Source: Porphyrobacter sp. TH134
GTDB lineage: Bacteria; Pseudomonadota; Alphaproteobacteria; Sphingomonadales; Sphingomonadaceae
DNA length: 64,000 bases
Direction: 5' to 3'
Assembly: GCF_002855495.1 (NCBI RefSeq)
Contig: NZ_PKRO01000003.1
Span: 1 to 64,000 of the forward strand
Made by a program: the position numbers and the translations under genes. The notes below the pieces were generated by a model that was given only the letters and a program-made list of their open reading frames with translations, had not been told where the DNA came from and searched no databases. Below are positions 35,032 through 44,903 of this stretch, one piece after another (the first letter of the stretch is position 1; every line of letters starts with the position of its first letter).

Positions 35032-38000
35032 CTAGCCGTCCGGTTCCCCGCTCGCCTGCGCCGCCCATGCTTCGAGCAGCGCGTCGCGGCTTCTGAGGCC
35101 CATTTCGGGGAGCGCGTGGTTGACCACGTAGGTGGACCCGGTGTGCCGGTTGTCCCACATCGCCTGATGCGCTTCCGGCAACCCGTCCCACGGCACTACC
35201 TCAGGCTCGGTCACTTCGAGCAGGCCCGCCGCGATCATGTCGTTCATTCGCGCGACCTCGTAGGCGTTGCACAGGTGCGTGCCGAAGATCTGCGCGGTGG
35301 GCATGTAGATGCGCCGCTGGCGGGTCCAGACCTGCGGGGCGTAGAAGGTGAAGCGGCAGCCGGTCAGGTCTTCTGCAAAGATCACGCGGCCCGTGAAGGG
35401 CTTGACCAGCGAGGTCGAGATGCCGAGCGTGTCCTGCCCGGCCCGCTCGAACACCAGATCGGGGCTGCCGCGCGGATTGTCGGGCGAGCGCAGGATCTTG
35501 CCCACCGCCGAACCGAAGGGCTTCATCACCCGGTCCTGATAGTCGCGCACCGCCGCCTTGAAGACCTCGATATCGGCCTTGGCGTCGGGCAGGCGCGGCA
35601 TGGTGTCGGGCCAGTGGAAATTCGCCCCCTCGCGGCGGCGGATGCTTTCAAGGGAGACGATCCCTTCAATCGCGTCCTCCAGCCCCAGCGATTGCAGGAA
35701 CTCGCGCTGGCCATCGGTGGTGGTGGCGATGACGCTCTTAGCGTTGAAGCGGCGCGCGGCCTCGATCATTTCGAGGCCGGTTTCATCGAGCAGTTCGGAT
35801 GAACCCGGCCCGTAGAAGATCAGCACTGCCTCGCCCCCGCGCAGGGCCGCACGGCGGAGCATTTCCTCAGGGCTGGCCGTGCCCGGCTTGCCCATGAAAC
35901 TGAAGTGGTAGCCGGATGATGCGCCGTAAAACGCCAGCGTGCCGCCTTCGGCCAGCAGCTGAAACGAGCGCGGGAAGGCGGTCTCGCCCGCGTGGCTGAC
36001 CACATAGTCGGCGAGCTTTCCGCCGTTGAGCGCCTTGTATGCCTCGACCAGCGGAGCGCCTGCGGCTTCCCACGCCTGCGCTTGCGATGTGTCTTCCGGA
36101 ACCACCGAGTAGAGGTCAGCGAACCGCGCATCCTTGCGGTTGATCGCCCCGACTGCGCCCTGCACCTTGGTGATGAACGCCGCGCGTTCCTCCGAGGACA
36201 CCAGCCCCGTCACCTGCAATCCGGTACGCACCGAGCTTCGCAGCGCATCCAGCCCCGTCCCCGTCGCCGCGCCCTCGACGAACAGAGTCCGCCCCGGCGC
36301 GATCTGCAAGGTGGTGAACAGACAGCGCGCGATGGTGCCAAGGTTCAGCACATAACTCCCCGCCTGCTCCAGCGTGAGGTCAGGCGGCACCTTGTGCATC
36401 TGAGGCGCTTGGACTGTCAGGAACTGCGCATGGCTGCCCGTCTCGGTCTCGTAGCCCTGGATCGAGAAGTCCGCATACATCGGGTCATGGCCGACCAGCG
36501 GCGAGAGCAAGTCATTGGTGCCGGAATAGACCGTCACCAGATCGCCGACCTTGATCCGCCCCTGCGCCCGCGTCTCGCTGCCCAGCGCCGCGACCAGCGC
36601 GATGCCACCCGATCCGGTGATCTGCACGTCTTCCTCATGCGCATCGAAGGGCGAAACCGGGATGCCGGTCAGCGCCCAGATATCGTTGAAGTTGACCTCG
36701 CTAGTCAGCATATAGAGCAGCGCCTCGTTGGGGGCGGGCTCCGGCACGCTGACGATCAGCTCCTTCTCATGGCTCGCGGGCGGGCCGAAGCGGGGCTGGC
36801 CGGTGTCGGGATCGCGGGCGATGCCGAAGGCGTATTGGTGGCTCGGGATCGGGGTCACGCCGGGATAGAACGGCGCGCCGACGGGGAGCAGATCGCCCGC
36901 CGCTTCCAAGGCTTGCGCCCGCATTTCATGCTCGGCGTCGATCCACACGCCATCGCGCCGCACCGGGAGCGGGGGCGCGACCTTGTCCATGAACTGCTTG
37001 ATGCCGGTCTTGCCGCCCTCGGGGTCGACGATGGCCTCGGAGAACAGCCGCGCCTCGCGCGCCGTGCCTTGGGTGATGCCGTGTTCGAGGCCGGTGCGCA
37101 CTGCGTCGAGCGCCCGCGCCCCCGCGACATCGCGGCCCGCCCAAGCAAGCTGCCGCAGGATGCGCTGGAGGAAATCGTCTTCCAGCACCGCATCCAGATC
37201 GATCTCAGCCGCGCTTTCCCAGCGCACTGTTGCAGCCTGCCGTTCCGCAAAGGCAAAGCCCAGGGCGCTGCCGGGGCCGTTCCTGACGAAATCGCGTACT
37301 GCGGCATGGGCGGCCGACAGCGCATCTTGCGCGCCATCAACCAGATGATCGACCACACCGATCGCCGCCGCTTGTTCAGCGGTGATGCTCCGCCCGCCCA
37401 AAATCAGGTCGAGCGCATCGCGCAGGCCCTCCGCGCCGCGCCGGTCGGCGAGCAGACGCGGCAGGCGCTGGGTGCCGCCATATCCGGGGAGCAAGCGCAG
37501 CCGGATTTCAGGCTGGCCGAAACGCGCCACCGGTTCTGCAATGCGGTAATGACACGCGAGCGCGAACTCCATGCCCCCGCCCAGTGCCACACCTTGCACA
37601 GCCGCGACGCAGGGCTTGTCCATGCTCTCGATCGTGCGGAAGGCGAGGTGCGCATTGTTGGGGAGCACCATCGCCTCGTCGACCGTGTGGATTTCCTCGA
37701 GCATCTGGCGGATGTCCGCGCCCGCAACGAAGGACGAAGTGCCCTCGCCGGTGAACACCACCGCGACCACGCTGTCATCGCGCGCCAGCGTCGATGTGAC
37801 CATCACCAGCTCGTCAATCGCGCGTTCGTTCAGCGCATTGACGGGCGGGTTGGTGACGGTGACGGTCGCCACCTGCTTGCCGGGGGCCACGGTGTTGTAT
37901 TGCACGAGGAAATAGCGGTGGCGGTCGAACAGCGCCTGTTCGTCACTCATGCGCTGCTTGCGCTGCCAATCGTTGATGACGGTGCGCAATTCGTCCAGCG

Positions 38001-40509
38001 CCTCGGGATTGCGCAGCGTCGTGACGTCGCCGACATCCTCTCCCACCACCAGTGCGCGGACCATGCGGCGCATGTACTTGCCCGAGCGGGTTTCGGGGAA
38101 TTGCGAGACTTCGATAAAGTCAGCCGGCACAGCGACCGCGCCTTTCTCGGTGCGGACGAGATCGAACAGGCGTCGCTTGTCCTCATGCGTGAGCTTGCGG
38201 CCGGGGGCCGGCACCACGAAGGCGAGCGGGGTCAGCCCCTTCTCGCGGTGCGGCGCGCCGACCACCAGCACGTTGCCGACCGGCGAGTCCGGCGCAAGCG
38301 CCTTGTCGCGCAACACCGCGCCCTCGATCTCCTCGGTCCCCATGCGGTGGCCCGAGACATTGATGACGTCATCCGAGCGGCCATGCAGCGAGAACGAGCC
38401 GTCCTCATGCTGGATCGCGAAATCGCCCTGGGTGTAGGCCCATGCGCCCTTCCAGCGCCGCCAATAGCCTTCTTCCCAACGTTTGGCATCGCCGCGCCAG
38501 GCGGGATCGACGCGGCCATCGGCAACCTTGAAACCCGCGATATCACCCCAGATAGTGCGCGCGAGATAGGGGTAAGGCGCGGCGATGACGATCTCGCCTT
38601 TCTCGCCCACATCGGCCTTACGCCAGGAGACACCACCCTCGTCCGAACGCGCAAAGGGCGCATCGCCGCCCGAAGCGCTTTCATCCTCGACCCACACATC
38701 ACCCACGATCCACGGCAGCGGATAGGCGTGCGCATCGGGACGCAGGGGGAAATCGTCATTCGCAAACATGTGCGTCCACGCGATCCCGCCGTGCTCGGTT
38801 GCCCAGTAGGAGTTGATGTAGCGCGGGGTGACGTGCTCCATCCCGAAGGCCTGCACGGATGGCGAGACAGGCTCGGCGCAGAAGGTCGCCACGCGCAGCC
38901 CGCTCATGTCATAGCGTTCCAGTTCGGCGAGGTTCGCCGGATCGGACATGATCGCCTTGAGGAACGTCACCCCAGCCTTGAAGATGCGGACCTTGTGCCG
39001 CTCGATCATCGAGGCAAAGCGGCCCGCGTGCGGGAACACCGGCGAGCCTTCGGACACCAGCGAGGTCACCCGCGTCATCAGCGGCGCGCAGATCAGGTAG
39101 CTCTGCCCGGTGATCCAGCCCGGATCGGCGACCACGAACAGCGTATCGCCGGGGCGCGCATCGAAGCTTGTCGCCATCGTTTCGGCCACGCCTGCGGCAT
39201 AGCCGTGGCTATGCACGATCCCCTTGGGCTTGCCTGTGCTGCCCGAGGTGTAGATGAAGAACATCGGATAATCGGCGTCGACCGGCAGCGGCTTGGACGA
39301 AGCCCAGATCGCGCGGACGAAATCGGCGTCGGAGAGCGCCAGCACATCGGCCTCGGTCTGCACCGCAAACCCGGCGGCCCGTGCTTTCTCCAGCACTGTT
39401 ACCAGCGCGGCGTCGGTCAGCTCATGGCTCCAGCGATCACGTTCCTCACGCCAAATGATGTCAGGCTGGTGCGTGTGGCGGCACACGATCACCGCTTCCA
39501 CGCGCGGCGGCAGGGTGACGAGGCTGGAGGCAATCGCGATCCGCACCCGCGCAGCATCGGCAGAGGTTATCCGCCCCTCGGCGCCGAGATTGATCAGCGC
39601 CCGGCCCACCCCGCGCATCACGTCCGAACGGTCGACCGTGATCTCACCCGCCAGCGCCTCGCGCACCGTGTCGAGGATCGTGTCGTGCCCGCCTTCGGGC
39701 AGTTCCAGATCGAGCCCGCCGAGGATTTCCAGCGCCGTCGTCACCGGCACGAAATTGTCGAGCGCCGGGTCGGTATAGGCGTTCTTGAAGGCCGCGACCT
39801 GCGCGTTGCGGTAGCTGCCATCAGACGTGACGATCACCCGCGCCCCGGTATCGGCGATCCGGTCGGACAGGGTCTTGTCCGAGAACCCGCCGAACACCGC
39901 CGTATAGACCACGCCCATCCGCTTGGCCGCTTCGGTCCAGTAGATCTGCGGCACGATGCTCGGCATGTTGAGCGCCATGCGGTCGCCGGGCTTGAGGCCC
40001 AGCCCCTCCAGCGTAACCGCGCATTTCGCCACTTCGAGCAGCAACTGCTTGCGACTGATAGTGAAGCAGTCGATCGGCGCACCTTTGCCGCCGTTCGCGC
40101 TCATGTCCCAGCGGTCGCCTTCGAAGATCAGCGCGGCTTCATCGCCGTGGCCCGCCAACACATGGCGATCAAGTTCGCTGAAGGCCGCGTTGGTGCGACC
40201 GCCCACGAACCAGCGCCAGTGGGGGGCGTTCGAACCGTCAAACCCGGCTGCCCACGGAGTGAAGTCGGCAGGCAGATCGGGGCTGACCGGCGCGGCTGAT
40301 ACCGCATCCCAGCCATGCCAGCGGCCATCTGCATCCTTGGCAATCCACGCGCCGGAAGAGCCAAGATCAGCCACAAACCAATGCATGTTACGCGCCGCAA
40401 TCGCACCGTGAAACGCGCCCGGATCAGCCAGAGCCGCCGCGCGCATTCGCTCCCAATCGCTGCGCGTGCGGACGGAATTGGTCAGCGCCGCTGGCGCCTT
40501 GGCTAGCAT
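35032..40509 (-). CDS. pcs: Trifunctional propionyl-CoA synthase
   Basis: Fused enzyme turning 3-hydroxypropionate, CoA, ATP and NADPH into propionyl-CoA. The 1825 residues match the Chloroflexus-type fusion (about 1820). (1) 3-hydroxypropionyl-CoA ligase, to about residue 850: adenylate motif Y-T-S-G-S-T-G-K-P-K-G near 415, Y-W-A-T-E-H-G-G, G-H-R-M-G-T-E-E and the C-terminal catalytic Lys in R-S-G-K-Y near 806. (2) Crotonase-type dehydratase, about 870-1140: A-G-A-D-I, G-V-A-L-G-G-G-M-E near 975 and G-Y-G-G-T-Q-R. (3) Zn-free medium-chain reductase reducing acryloyl-CoA, about 1290-1825: E-V-N-F-N-D-I-W and G-A-A-T-G-T-G near 1420. The fusion keeps reactive acryloyl-CoA enclosed (known for this family). 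First gene of the pcs-mcr-accA set. Confidence 0.94.
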   Translation of the reverse strand: MLAKAPAALTNSVRTRSDWERMRAAALADPGAFHGAIAARNMHWFVADLGSSGAWIAKDADGRWHGWDAVSAAPVSPDLPADFTPWAAGFDGSNAPHWRWFVGGRTNAAFSELDRHVLAGHGDEAALIFEGDRWDMSANGGKGAPIDCFTISRKQLLLEVAKCAVTLEGLGLKPGDRMALNMPSIVPQIYWTEAAKRMGVVYTAVFGGFSDKTLSDRIADTGARVIVTSDGSYRNAQVAAFKNAYTDPALDNFVPVTTALEILGGLDLELPEGGHDTILDTVREALAGEITVDRSDVMRGVGRALINLGAEGRITSADAARVRIAIASSLVTLPPRVEAVIVCRHTHQPDIIWREERDRWSHELTDAALVTVLEKARAAGFAVQTEADVLALSDADFVRAIWASSKPLPVDADYPMFFIYTSGSTGKPKGIVHSHGYAAGVAETMATSFDARPGDTLFVVADPGWITGQSYLICAPLMTRVTSLVSEGSPVFPHAGRFASMIERHKVRIFKAGVTFLKAIMSDPANLAELERYDMSGLRVATFCAEPVSPSVQAFGMEHVTPRYINSYWATEHGGIAWTHMFANDDFPLRPDAHAYPLPWIVGDVWVEDESASGGDAPFARSDEGGVSWRKADVGEKGEIVIAAPYPYLARTIWGDIAGFKVADGRVDPAWRGDAKRWEEGYWRRWKGAWAYTQGDFAIQHEDGSFSLHGRSDDVINVSGHRMGTEEIEGAVLRDKALAPDSPVGNVLVVGAPHREKGLTPLAFVVPAPGRKLTHEDKRRLFDLVRTEKGAVAVPADFIEVSQFPETRSGKYMRRMVRALVVGEDVGDVTTLRNPEALDELRTVINDWQRKQRMSDEQALFDRHRYFLVQYNTVAPGKQVATVTVTNPPVNALNERAIDELVMVTSTLARDDSVVAVVFTGEGTSSFVAGADIRQMLEEIHTVDEAMVLPNNAHLAFRTIESMDKPCVAAVQGVALGGGMEFALACHYRIAEPVARFGQPEIRLRLLPGYGGTQRLPRLLADRRGAEGLRDALDLILGGRSITAEQAAAIGVVDHLVDGAQDALSAAHAAVRDFVRNGPGSALGFAFAERQAATVRWESAAEIDLDAVLEDDFLQRILRQLAWAGRDVAGARALDAVRTGLEHGITQGTAREARLFSEAIVDPEGGKTGIKQFMDKVAPPLPVRRDGVWIDAEHEMRAQALEAAGDLLPVGAPFYPGVTPIPSHQYAFGIARDPDTGQPRFGPPASHEKELIVSVPEPAPNEALLYMLTSEVNFNDIWALTGIPVSPFDAHEEDVQITGSGGIALVAALGSETRAQGRIKVGDLVTVYSGTNDLLSPLVGHDPMYADFSIQGYETETGSHAQFLTVQAPQMHKVPPDLTLEQAGSYVLNLGTIARCLFTTLQIAPGRTLFVEGAATGTGLDALRSSVRTGLQVTGLVSSEERAAFITKVQGAVGAINRKDARFADLYSVVPEDTSQAQAWEAAGAPLVEAYKALNGGKLADYVVSHAGETAFPRSFQLLAEGGTLAFYGASSGYHFSFMGKPGTASPEEMLRRAALRGGEAVLIFYGPGSSELLDETGLEMIEAARRFNAKSVIATTTDGQREFLQSLGLEDAIEGIVSLESIRRREGANFHWPDTMPRLPDAKADIEVFKAAVRDYQDRVMKPFGSAVGKILRSPDNPRGSPDLVFERAGQDTLGISTSLVKPFTGRVIFAEDLTGCRFTFYAPQVWTRQRRIYMPTAQIFGTHLCNAYEVARMNDMIAAGLLEVTEPEVVPWDGLPEAHQAMWDNRHTGSTYVVNHALPEMGLRSRDALLEAWAAQASGEPDG

Positions 40510-40819
40510 GGTATCGACAGAAATGACGCCGTCCCCCCCGGTAGTCGCTAAAATCGGCTGCGCGTGATCCCTGACACTTAGCCTTATGCAGCAAAATTAC
40601 AGATGGCGGCCTTTGTCGGCAAGAAAATGCCAACTTGGCCACCCAAGCGCACAACGCAGCGTATCGGTAACGGTTCCGGCCTCTTCGTCGTAACAATCCT
40701 TCGCTTCGGCGCTGAGCAAGGATGCGTTGCTTGCGGTAACGCTTTGTCAATCACGTTTCAGCTAATTTGAGGTTGGACGAGCGCCCCTTTCGCTCTCGGG
40801 TCCGGAACAAGGACGAGGC
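40510..40819. promoter_or_regulatory. Divergent intergenic region pcs / GGDEF-EAL gene
   Basis: About 310 bases between the divergent pcs and GGDEF-EAL genes. It should hold both promoters. A TTGACA hexamer occurs on the minus strand at 40745-40750, but I see no matching -10 box at normal spacing. No operator-like repeat, gene or RNA is recognisable here. Confidence 0.4.
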
Positions 40820-43012
40820 ATGCCACTTGGCTTTCTCAAATCTTCGCGCGAGCCCAATCGCTCGGGGTCGGAGGCGCAGACCCCGGCAATGCCAGCGCGG
40901 CCTGATCGCTCGGTCGTGCTCGGAGAGGTCGAAGAACTGGGCATCGGCATGTTCTGGGCGACCGACGCCGATGGCCATCTCAGCTTTCTGTCGCAGCGCG
41001 CCCTGGCTGATCTTGGCGACCCTGATGGCGCATTGATCGGCACGCCGCTCAGCAAGGTCTTTCATGATGTCGAGGACGAGGGCACCGGCGCCAAGCAGCG
41101 CAGCATCGCCTTCAAGCTGAAGGCCCGCTCCAAGCTTGAAGAACAGATCGTCGCGGTATCCGACGGGCGCGGCGGCACGCGCTGGTGGCGGCTGAATGGC
41201 CGCCCGTTCCTTGACGCCAAAGGTGATTTTCAGGGCTATCGCGGCAGCGCGGTCGATATTTCGGCGCAATATGCCTACGACACCCAGGTCGCACGCCAAT
41301 CGCAGGTGGATGAACTGACCGGGCTCGCCAATCGCCGCAAGCTGGGCGAACGGCTGACCGCGATGCTCGCCGCCTTCCGCGTCAGCCAACGCAGCTGCGC
41401 GCTGATGATGCTTGATCTCGACCGCTTCAAGCAGATCAATGACACCATGGGTCACCCGGCGGGCGACGAGCTGCTGAAACAGGTAGCGCAGCGCTTGCAA
41501 TCGATCGTCAAGGATGCGGGCGAAGTCGGACGGCTGGGCGGCGACGAGTTTCAGGTGCTGCTGCCTGATATGGATGACCGCGGCACGCTGGGCGAGCTGG
41601 CGAACCGCATCGTCCAATCGCTTTCACAGCCCTATCAGATCAACGGACGGCGCGCGATCATCGGCACATCGGTCGGCATTGCGGTGGCGCCCTATGACGG
41701 GGTCGATACCGACGAGCTGACACGCGCTGCCGACATGGCGCTCTATTCCGCCAAGGAAACCCGCGGCGGCACCTTCTGCTTCTTCACCAGCGAACTGCGC
41801 GACGCCGCATCGAAGACCGCCATCCTTGGCGACCGACTGCGCGATGCAGTGGACCGGAACGAATTGCGGCTGGCCTATCAGCCGCTGGTCGATCCGGTGA
41901 CCAACGAGGTCAAATGCTTTGAAGCCTTGCTACGCTGGCACGACGAGGATCAGGGTTATATCAGCCCCGCCCAATTCATCCCGGTGGCCGAAAATGATGA
42001 TCTGATCATCCGCATCGGAGAGGCCGCGCTCAAGCAGGCCTGCATCGACGCTCAGGCATGGCCGGACCCCATCCGCGTTGCCGTCAATGTTTCCGCAAAG
42101 CAGTTCATCCGTCCCGGCCTTCGCAAGGCAGTGGCCGCTGCGCTGGAAGCATCAGGCCTGCCACCCCAGCGGCTTGAACTGGAAATCACCGAGAGCGTGT
42201 TTGTCGGCGACCTGGAAACGGTCGATGCGACTTTCCGCGATCTGAAAAAGCTGGGCGTGCGCCTTGCGCTCGACGATTTCGGGACCGGCTATTCCTCGCT
42301 CGGCTATCTGAAGCACGGCCATTTCGACAAGATCAAGATCGACCAGAGCTTTGTGCGCGGCTGCACCGAAAACGGCGATATCAACCCGGCGATCATCACC
42401 GCGATCGTCGCCCTGGCCAAGGCGCTCGGCATGGAGACCGTGGCGGAAGGCGTGGAGGCGATGGACGAGCTGGCGCTGGTGCGCGAACGCGGCGCGGATC
42501 TGGTGCAGGGCTATATCTTCTCCAAGGCGCTCGACCAGGAACAGGTGCTGGCGCAATTCGCCGATGGCACCGCCCTGTTCCGCCCCAGCGGACCGCCGCG
42601 CCACCGGGCCGAACGCATAACCATCTTCCGCAAGGTCGGCCTGATCCACGAGGATCACTACTACGACGTGATTCTGCGCAACCTGTCAAAAACCGGCGCG
42701 CGCATCACTGGCCTTGCCGGGGTTCCGGTCGGCACCGATGTGGTGCTTGATCTGGGGCATGGGCAGCTGGTGGTCAGCAAGGTGGTGAACGCGACCGAGA
42801 ACAGCCAGGGGCTCCAGTTCGAAACCTCGCTGATCAACGATGGTAGCGGGGGGTTCATGACCCGCCATCGCATCTCGCCCTACTCGCTGGCCGAAGCGGG
42901 CATCCCGCTGGCGGCGCTGGGCGCGGGGGCGTTCCCGCTGGCCAAATGGCGCGATGCGAACAAGACGATCCCCAAATTCGTGCAACTGGAATTGAGCGCT
43001 CCGGGGCTTTGA
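40820..43012 (+). CDS. PAS-GGDEF-EAL-PilZ cyclic di-GMP protein
   Basis: 730-residue cytoplasmic signalling protein that may both make and break cyclic di-GMP. A PAS-like sensor spans residues about 30-155 (ending G-Y-R-G-S-A-V-D-I-S). The diguanylate cyclase domain has L-T-G-L-A-N-R and an intact G-G-D-E-F near residue 240. The phosphodiesterase domain has intact F-E-A-L near 366, plus N-V-S, D-D-F-G-T-G-Y and A-E-G-V-E. The C-terminus from about 595 looks like a PilZ c-di-GMP-binding domain (R-N-L-S-K-T-G-A-R-I). All catalytic signatures are preserved. No transmembrane helix is visible. It is divergent from pcs. Confidence 0.9.
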   Translation: MPLGFLKSSREPNRSGSEAQTPAMPARPDRSVVLGEVEELGIGMFWATDADGHLSFLSQRALADLGDPDGALIGTPLSKVFHDVEDEGTGAKQRSIAFKLKARSKLEEQIVAVSDGRGGTRWWRLNGRPFLDAKGDFQGYRGSAVDISAQYAYDTQVARQSQVDELTGLANRRKLGERLTAMLAAFRVSQRSCALMMLDLDRFKQINDTMGHPAGDELLKQVAQRLQSIVKDAGEVGRLGGDEFQVLLPDMDDRGTLGELANRIVQSLSQPYQINGRRAIIGTSVGIAVAPYDGVDTDELTRAADMALYSAKETRGGTFCFFTSELRDAASKTAILGDRLRDAVDRNELRLAYQPLVDPVTNEVKCFEALLRWHDEDQGYISPAQFIPVAENDDLIIRIGEAALKQACIDAQAWPDPIRVAVNVSAKQFIRPGLRKAVAAALEASGLPPQRLELEITESVFVGDLETVDATFRDLKKLGVRLALDDFGTGYSSLGYLKHGHFDKIKIDQSFVRGCTENGDINPAIITAIVALAKALGMETVAEGVEAMDELALVRERGADLVQGYIFSKALDQEQVLAQFADGTALFRPSGPPRHRAERITIFRKVGLIHEDHYYDVILRNLSKTGARITGLAGVPVGTDVVLDLGHGQLVVSKVVNATENSQGLQFETSLINDGSGGFMTRHRISPYSLAEAGIPLAALGAGAFPLAKWRDANKTIPKFVQLELSAPGL

Positions 43013-43020
43013 ACCGGCCG

Positions 43021-43046
43021 CTGTATGTTCCACGTGAAACATGCAG
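43021..43046. promoter_or_regulatory. parS-like ParB-binding palindrome
   Basis: TGTTCCACGTGAAACA (43026-43041) differs by one base from the 16-base parS consensus TGTTTCACGTGAAACA. It is embedded in a wider palindrome reaching CTG...CAG at 43021-43046. It lies in an 83-base gap between two convergent genes, where no operator is needed. parS sites are ParB loading sites for chromosome segregation and usually lie near the replication origin. Confidence 0.72.
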
Positions 43047-43095
43047 CGGGCGGGATCTCGTCGGGGTCTGGGCTGGTTAACCCGGGCCTAACCGC

Positions 43096-43569
43096 TCACC
43101 CGCGCCCGCGATAGCCCGGCACGCCCTGATCGGGCAGCCACAAGCCTTCAGGCGGCTGGCCCGATTGCCAGAACACATCAATCGGAATACCGCCGCGCGG
43201 ATACCAATAACCGCCGATCCGCAGCCATTGCGGGCGCATTTCTTCAAACAGGCGCACCCCGATCCCGACGGTCACGTCTTCATGAAACCCGTTGTGATTG
43301 CGGAAAGAGCCGAGAAACAACTTGAGGCTTTTGCTCTCGACGATCGTCTCGCCCGGCACATAGTCGATGACCAGATGCGCAAAATCGGGCTGGCTCGTCA
43401 CCGGGCACAGCGACGTGAACTCCGGTGAGACAAACCTCACCAGAAAGGTCAGGCCGGGGCGCGGATTAGGGACGTAATCGAGCACCGCTTCTTCGGGCGA
43501 GGCGGGCAGCGGCGTGTCGCGCCCAAGAAACTGGGGAGCGCGGTTGGGGGTTTCGGGTGTGCTTTGCAT
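43096..43569 (-). CDS. queF: NADPH-dependent 7-cyano-7-deazaguanine reductase
   Basis: Reduces preQ0 to preQ1 in queuosine tRNA-modification synthesis. The 157-residue short-form QueF has the catalytic Cys55 in [10 protein letters not shown], with Asp62 and the following His. The E-S-K-S-L-K-L-F motif for NADPH binding comes next, then F-R-N-H-N-G-F-H-E. Length matches unimodular QueF. The open frame runs far upstream opposite the next gene, but 43569 begins at the family N-terminus. Confidence 0.92.
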   Translation of the reverse strand: MQSTPETPNRAPQFLGRDTPLPASPEEAVLDYVPNPRPGLTFLVRFVSPEFTSLCPVTSQPDFAHLVIDYVPGETIVESKSLKLFLGSFRNHNGFHEDVTVGIGVRLFEEMRPQWLRIGGYWYPRGGIPIDVFWQSGQPPEGLWLPDQGVPGYRGRG

Positions 43570-43716
43570 GCCGCGCACCTGCCTCGTTCCGCCGATGGGC
43601 GCAAGGGTGTAGCTGGACGCGGGGCCGCGGGCGGCTCTATGGAGGCGCGGCAAGCCTGCTCCCCAGCCGGCACACCGCACTCCCTTTTTCGACCCTATCG
43701 AGCCGCGTTGCCGCCC

Positions 43717-44856
43717 ATGACCTATCTGCCCGCCCGCCTTTCCCCAAGCATTGCCGCCGCGCTTGCGCTGGCCGGGGTGCCTTTGGCATCGCTGAGCGCG
43801 CAGGACCAATCCGGCACTTTCAGCCTGCCCGAACCGACCCCCACGCCCGCGCCGGTGCCCGCTGGCCCCGCGGACGAACGCGCCGGGGTCGCCATTCCGC
43901 CGCGCGCCGCGGTGACCGCCGCTCCGGTGATCCAGCCTCTGCCTTCGCCTGCCCCCAGCGCCAGCCAGCCGCCGCCGAGGTTGCCTGCGCCTCCGCAGCC
44001 GCGTGCCGCTGCCAGCGCGCCACCGCCCGCCCAGCCGCGCGCGGCGGACGCGGCGGGCGCGCCGCCAGCACTGCCGCCGGTCACTGCCGAGACCGCGCCT
44101 GCCGCCGCGCCGCTGGCACCGGCACCCTCCCCTTCGGCCAGCCTTCCCGCTGACCTGCCGGACACCGGCCCCCAAACCGATCCGGCAGCGCCGCTGCTGC
44201 CCGATGGGTGGCCCTATGCGGCAGGCGGGCTTGGCGCGCTGTTGCTGCTAGGCGGAGGCGTGCTGGCCTGGCGGCGGCGCAAGCCCAAGGCTCCGCGCCT
44301 CTCTGCCCCGCCCGCCATAACCGGCTCATCCGAAGCAGCACTGGGAGCAGACGATCAACCCCGGCTTGACCTGACGCTGGAGATTACGGCGGCAACCCGC
44401 AGCCTGATGATGTTCACCATCGGCTGGCGGCTGACCATCGCCAACCGTTCCGACCGCGCGGTCAATGATCTGTCGGCGGCCGTGCAACTCGCCTGTGCGC
44501 GGGCCAGTGCAGGAGCGAATGCAGCGGGGGGCGCCGCTCCGTCCGCTGGCGCCGCGCAAGGCCTTGTGGGGATCGAGCGCATCGGCCCGCATCAGGCGCG
44601 CAGCCTGACCGGCACGGTGCAACTGCCGCTTTCAGCCATCGCGCCGCTGCGGCAGGGCACGACGCCGCTGTTCATCCCGCTGGCCCATGTCACGCTGGAG
44701 GGACAGGGCCTGCGCGCCATGACCCGCAGCTTCGTGATCGGCACGCCCAGCGCCAGCGGCCGGGTGCATCCGATCCTGCTTGACCAGCCGCCGGGGACTG
44801 TGGCGGGATTGATCGCCCAACCCATCGCGCTCACCCCGGATTCTGCCGCTGCCTGA
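43717..44856 (+). CDS. Proline/alanine-rich single-span membrane protein
   Basis: 379 residues, function unknown. A signal-like N-terminus ([13 protein letters not shown]) is followed by a 130-residue Pro/Ala-rich linker. One strong membrane helix near residue 175 ([16 protein letters not shown]) is capped by W-R-R-R-K-P-K. A 180-residue domain of alternating polar and hydrophobic residues (beta-rich look: [16 protein letters not shown]) then lies on the cytoplasmic side if the N-terminus is cleaved. It may bind or scaffold envelope components, but no family is recognised. It is divergent from queF. Confidence 0.7.
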   Translation: MTYLPARLSPSIAAALALAGVPLASLSAQDQSGTFSLPEPTPTPAPVPAGPADERAGVAIPPRAAVTAAPVIQPLPSPAPSASQPPPRLPAPPQPRAAASAPPPAQPRAADAAGAPPALPPVTAETAPAAAPLAPAPSPSASLPADLPDTGPQTDPAAPLLPDGWPYAAGGLGALLLLGGGVLAWRRRKPKAPRLSAPPAITGSSEAALGADDQPRLDLTLEITAATRSLMMFTIGWRLTIANRSDRAVNDLSAAVQLACARASAGANAAGGAAPSAGAAQGLVGIERIGPHQARSLTGTVQLPLSAIAPLRQGTTPLFIPLAHVTLEGQGLRAMTRSFVIGTPSASGRVHPILLDQPPGTVAGLIAQPIALTPDSAAA

Positions 44857-44903
44857 ACGCGCGCGCTTGGCAGCAGGCGGCCGGGCGCGCTAGGGTCTGG
44901 GGC

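Noticed and set aside
31589..35035. Long plus-strand open frame opposite mcr
   Set aside because: Same antisense effect; no recognisable fold, and the opposite strand encodes two complete SDR units.
35992..40299. Very long open frame on the plus strand opposite pcs
   Set aside because: Long antisense frames are expected opposite high-GC genes with strong third-position bias. Its product is low-complexity R/H/D/G/A-rich with no domain, while the minus-strand product has clear catalytic motifs.
40722..40750. TTGACA as a -35 box for pcs
   Set aside because: No acceptable -10 sequence at 16-18 bases downstream on the same strand.
43564..44175. Extended N-terminus for queF opposite the Pro/Ala-rich gene
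   Set aside because: Extension is Gly/Arg-rich antisense sequence; QueF proteins of this type start near 43569.
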